64,000 nucleotides of DNA from Actinoplanes teichomyceticus ATCC 31121 (GTDB taxonomy: Bacteria; Actinomycetota; Actinomycetes; Mycobacteriales; Micromonosporaceae). The translations under genes and the position numbers were made by a program. Of this stretch, positions 63,922-64,000 are shown one piece after another. The notes below the pieces were generated by a model, which saw nothing but the letters and a program-made list of their open reading frames with translations, was not told the DNA's origin and ran no database searches. The number at the start of each line of letters is the position of its first letter. Positions within the stretch are counted from its first letter, which is position 1. The DNA is taken from positions 1,214,001 through 1,278,000 of the forward strand of contig NZ_CP023865.1 in the NCBI RefSeq assembly GCF_003711105.1, given 5' to 3'.

Positions 63922-64000
63922 CGTTCCATCCTGCCAGCCTTCCCCGGAACCGGCCGATACGCCGGTGGCCGCCGTGGTGTGACGCTCGGCGCTTCCGCGG

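Overview
Organism and overall character. The window is high-GC DNA with dense coding, GTG/TTG starts, very strong third-position G/C bias, a group-2 HrdD/SigB-like sigma factor, a MhuD-type haem oxygenase, a c-di-AMP (ydaO) riboswitch before an NlpC/P60 hydrolase, a mycothiol-associated DinB-like protein and a GlbO-type globin. This points to an actinomycete; plant-polymer enzymes and several hypothetical families suggest Micromonosporaceae (Actinoplanes-like). The genus is inference. Layout. 1-4 kb: tail of an unknown gene, then a divergent ROK repressor and the xylA-xylB xylose operon, closed by a strong intrinsic terminator. 4.2-7.2 kb: two adjacent secreted pectinolytic enzymes (pectin methylesterase, pectate lyase) that share an almost identical N-terminal ricin-type lectin module. 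7.3-14.1 kb: MFS permease, GH13 alpha-glucosidase, a SpoT-like HD protein, an MHYT membrane sensor, a 47-residue membrane protein missed by size filters, and a tightly overlapped operon of nucleotidyltransferase, BON protein and metallophosphoesterase. 14.2-20.6 kb: a TMP-kinase-like protein, an SDR, the sigma factor, a riboswitch-controlled cell-wall hydrolase and small conserved actinobacterial proteins. 20.69-20.84 kb: an unassigned structured RNA candidate ending in an intrinsic terminator, upstream of a GAF-ANTAR regulator. 21.8-31.2 kb: MhuD, a MarR/DHA2 efflux operon, a methyltransferase, SARP-like and LuxR-type regulators, SerA, secreted proteins and tRNA-Arg(TCT). 31.2-44.5 kb: alpha/beta hydrolase, an SSB paralogue, cobD-cobQ, an M48 protease, an M20 dipeptidase, an FAD monooxygenase, ATP-dependent ligase LigB and a SURF1 protein. 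44.6-56.2 kb: cobB (with a huge low-complexity tail), a TIGR03086-type protein, a GlxA/HD pair, a class A PBP and cobC-cobT-cysG. 56.3-64 kb: otsA, ettA, thioesterase, YbjN protein, beta-propeller protein, truncated haemoglobin. How the genes work together. Three separated loci (cobD-cobQ, cobB, cobC-cobT-cysG) supply much of the late and lower-ligand part of cobalamin synthesis plus uroporphyrinogen methylation. The xyl operon, pectinases and GH13 enzyme form a plant-carbohydrate theme. A striking feature is the number of minisatellite-like tandem repeats lying in or just after gene 3' ends (CobD, CobQ, CobB, CobT, SURF1, a membrane protein, next to tRNA-Arg); in coding parts the period is always a multiple of three.
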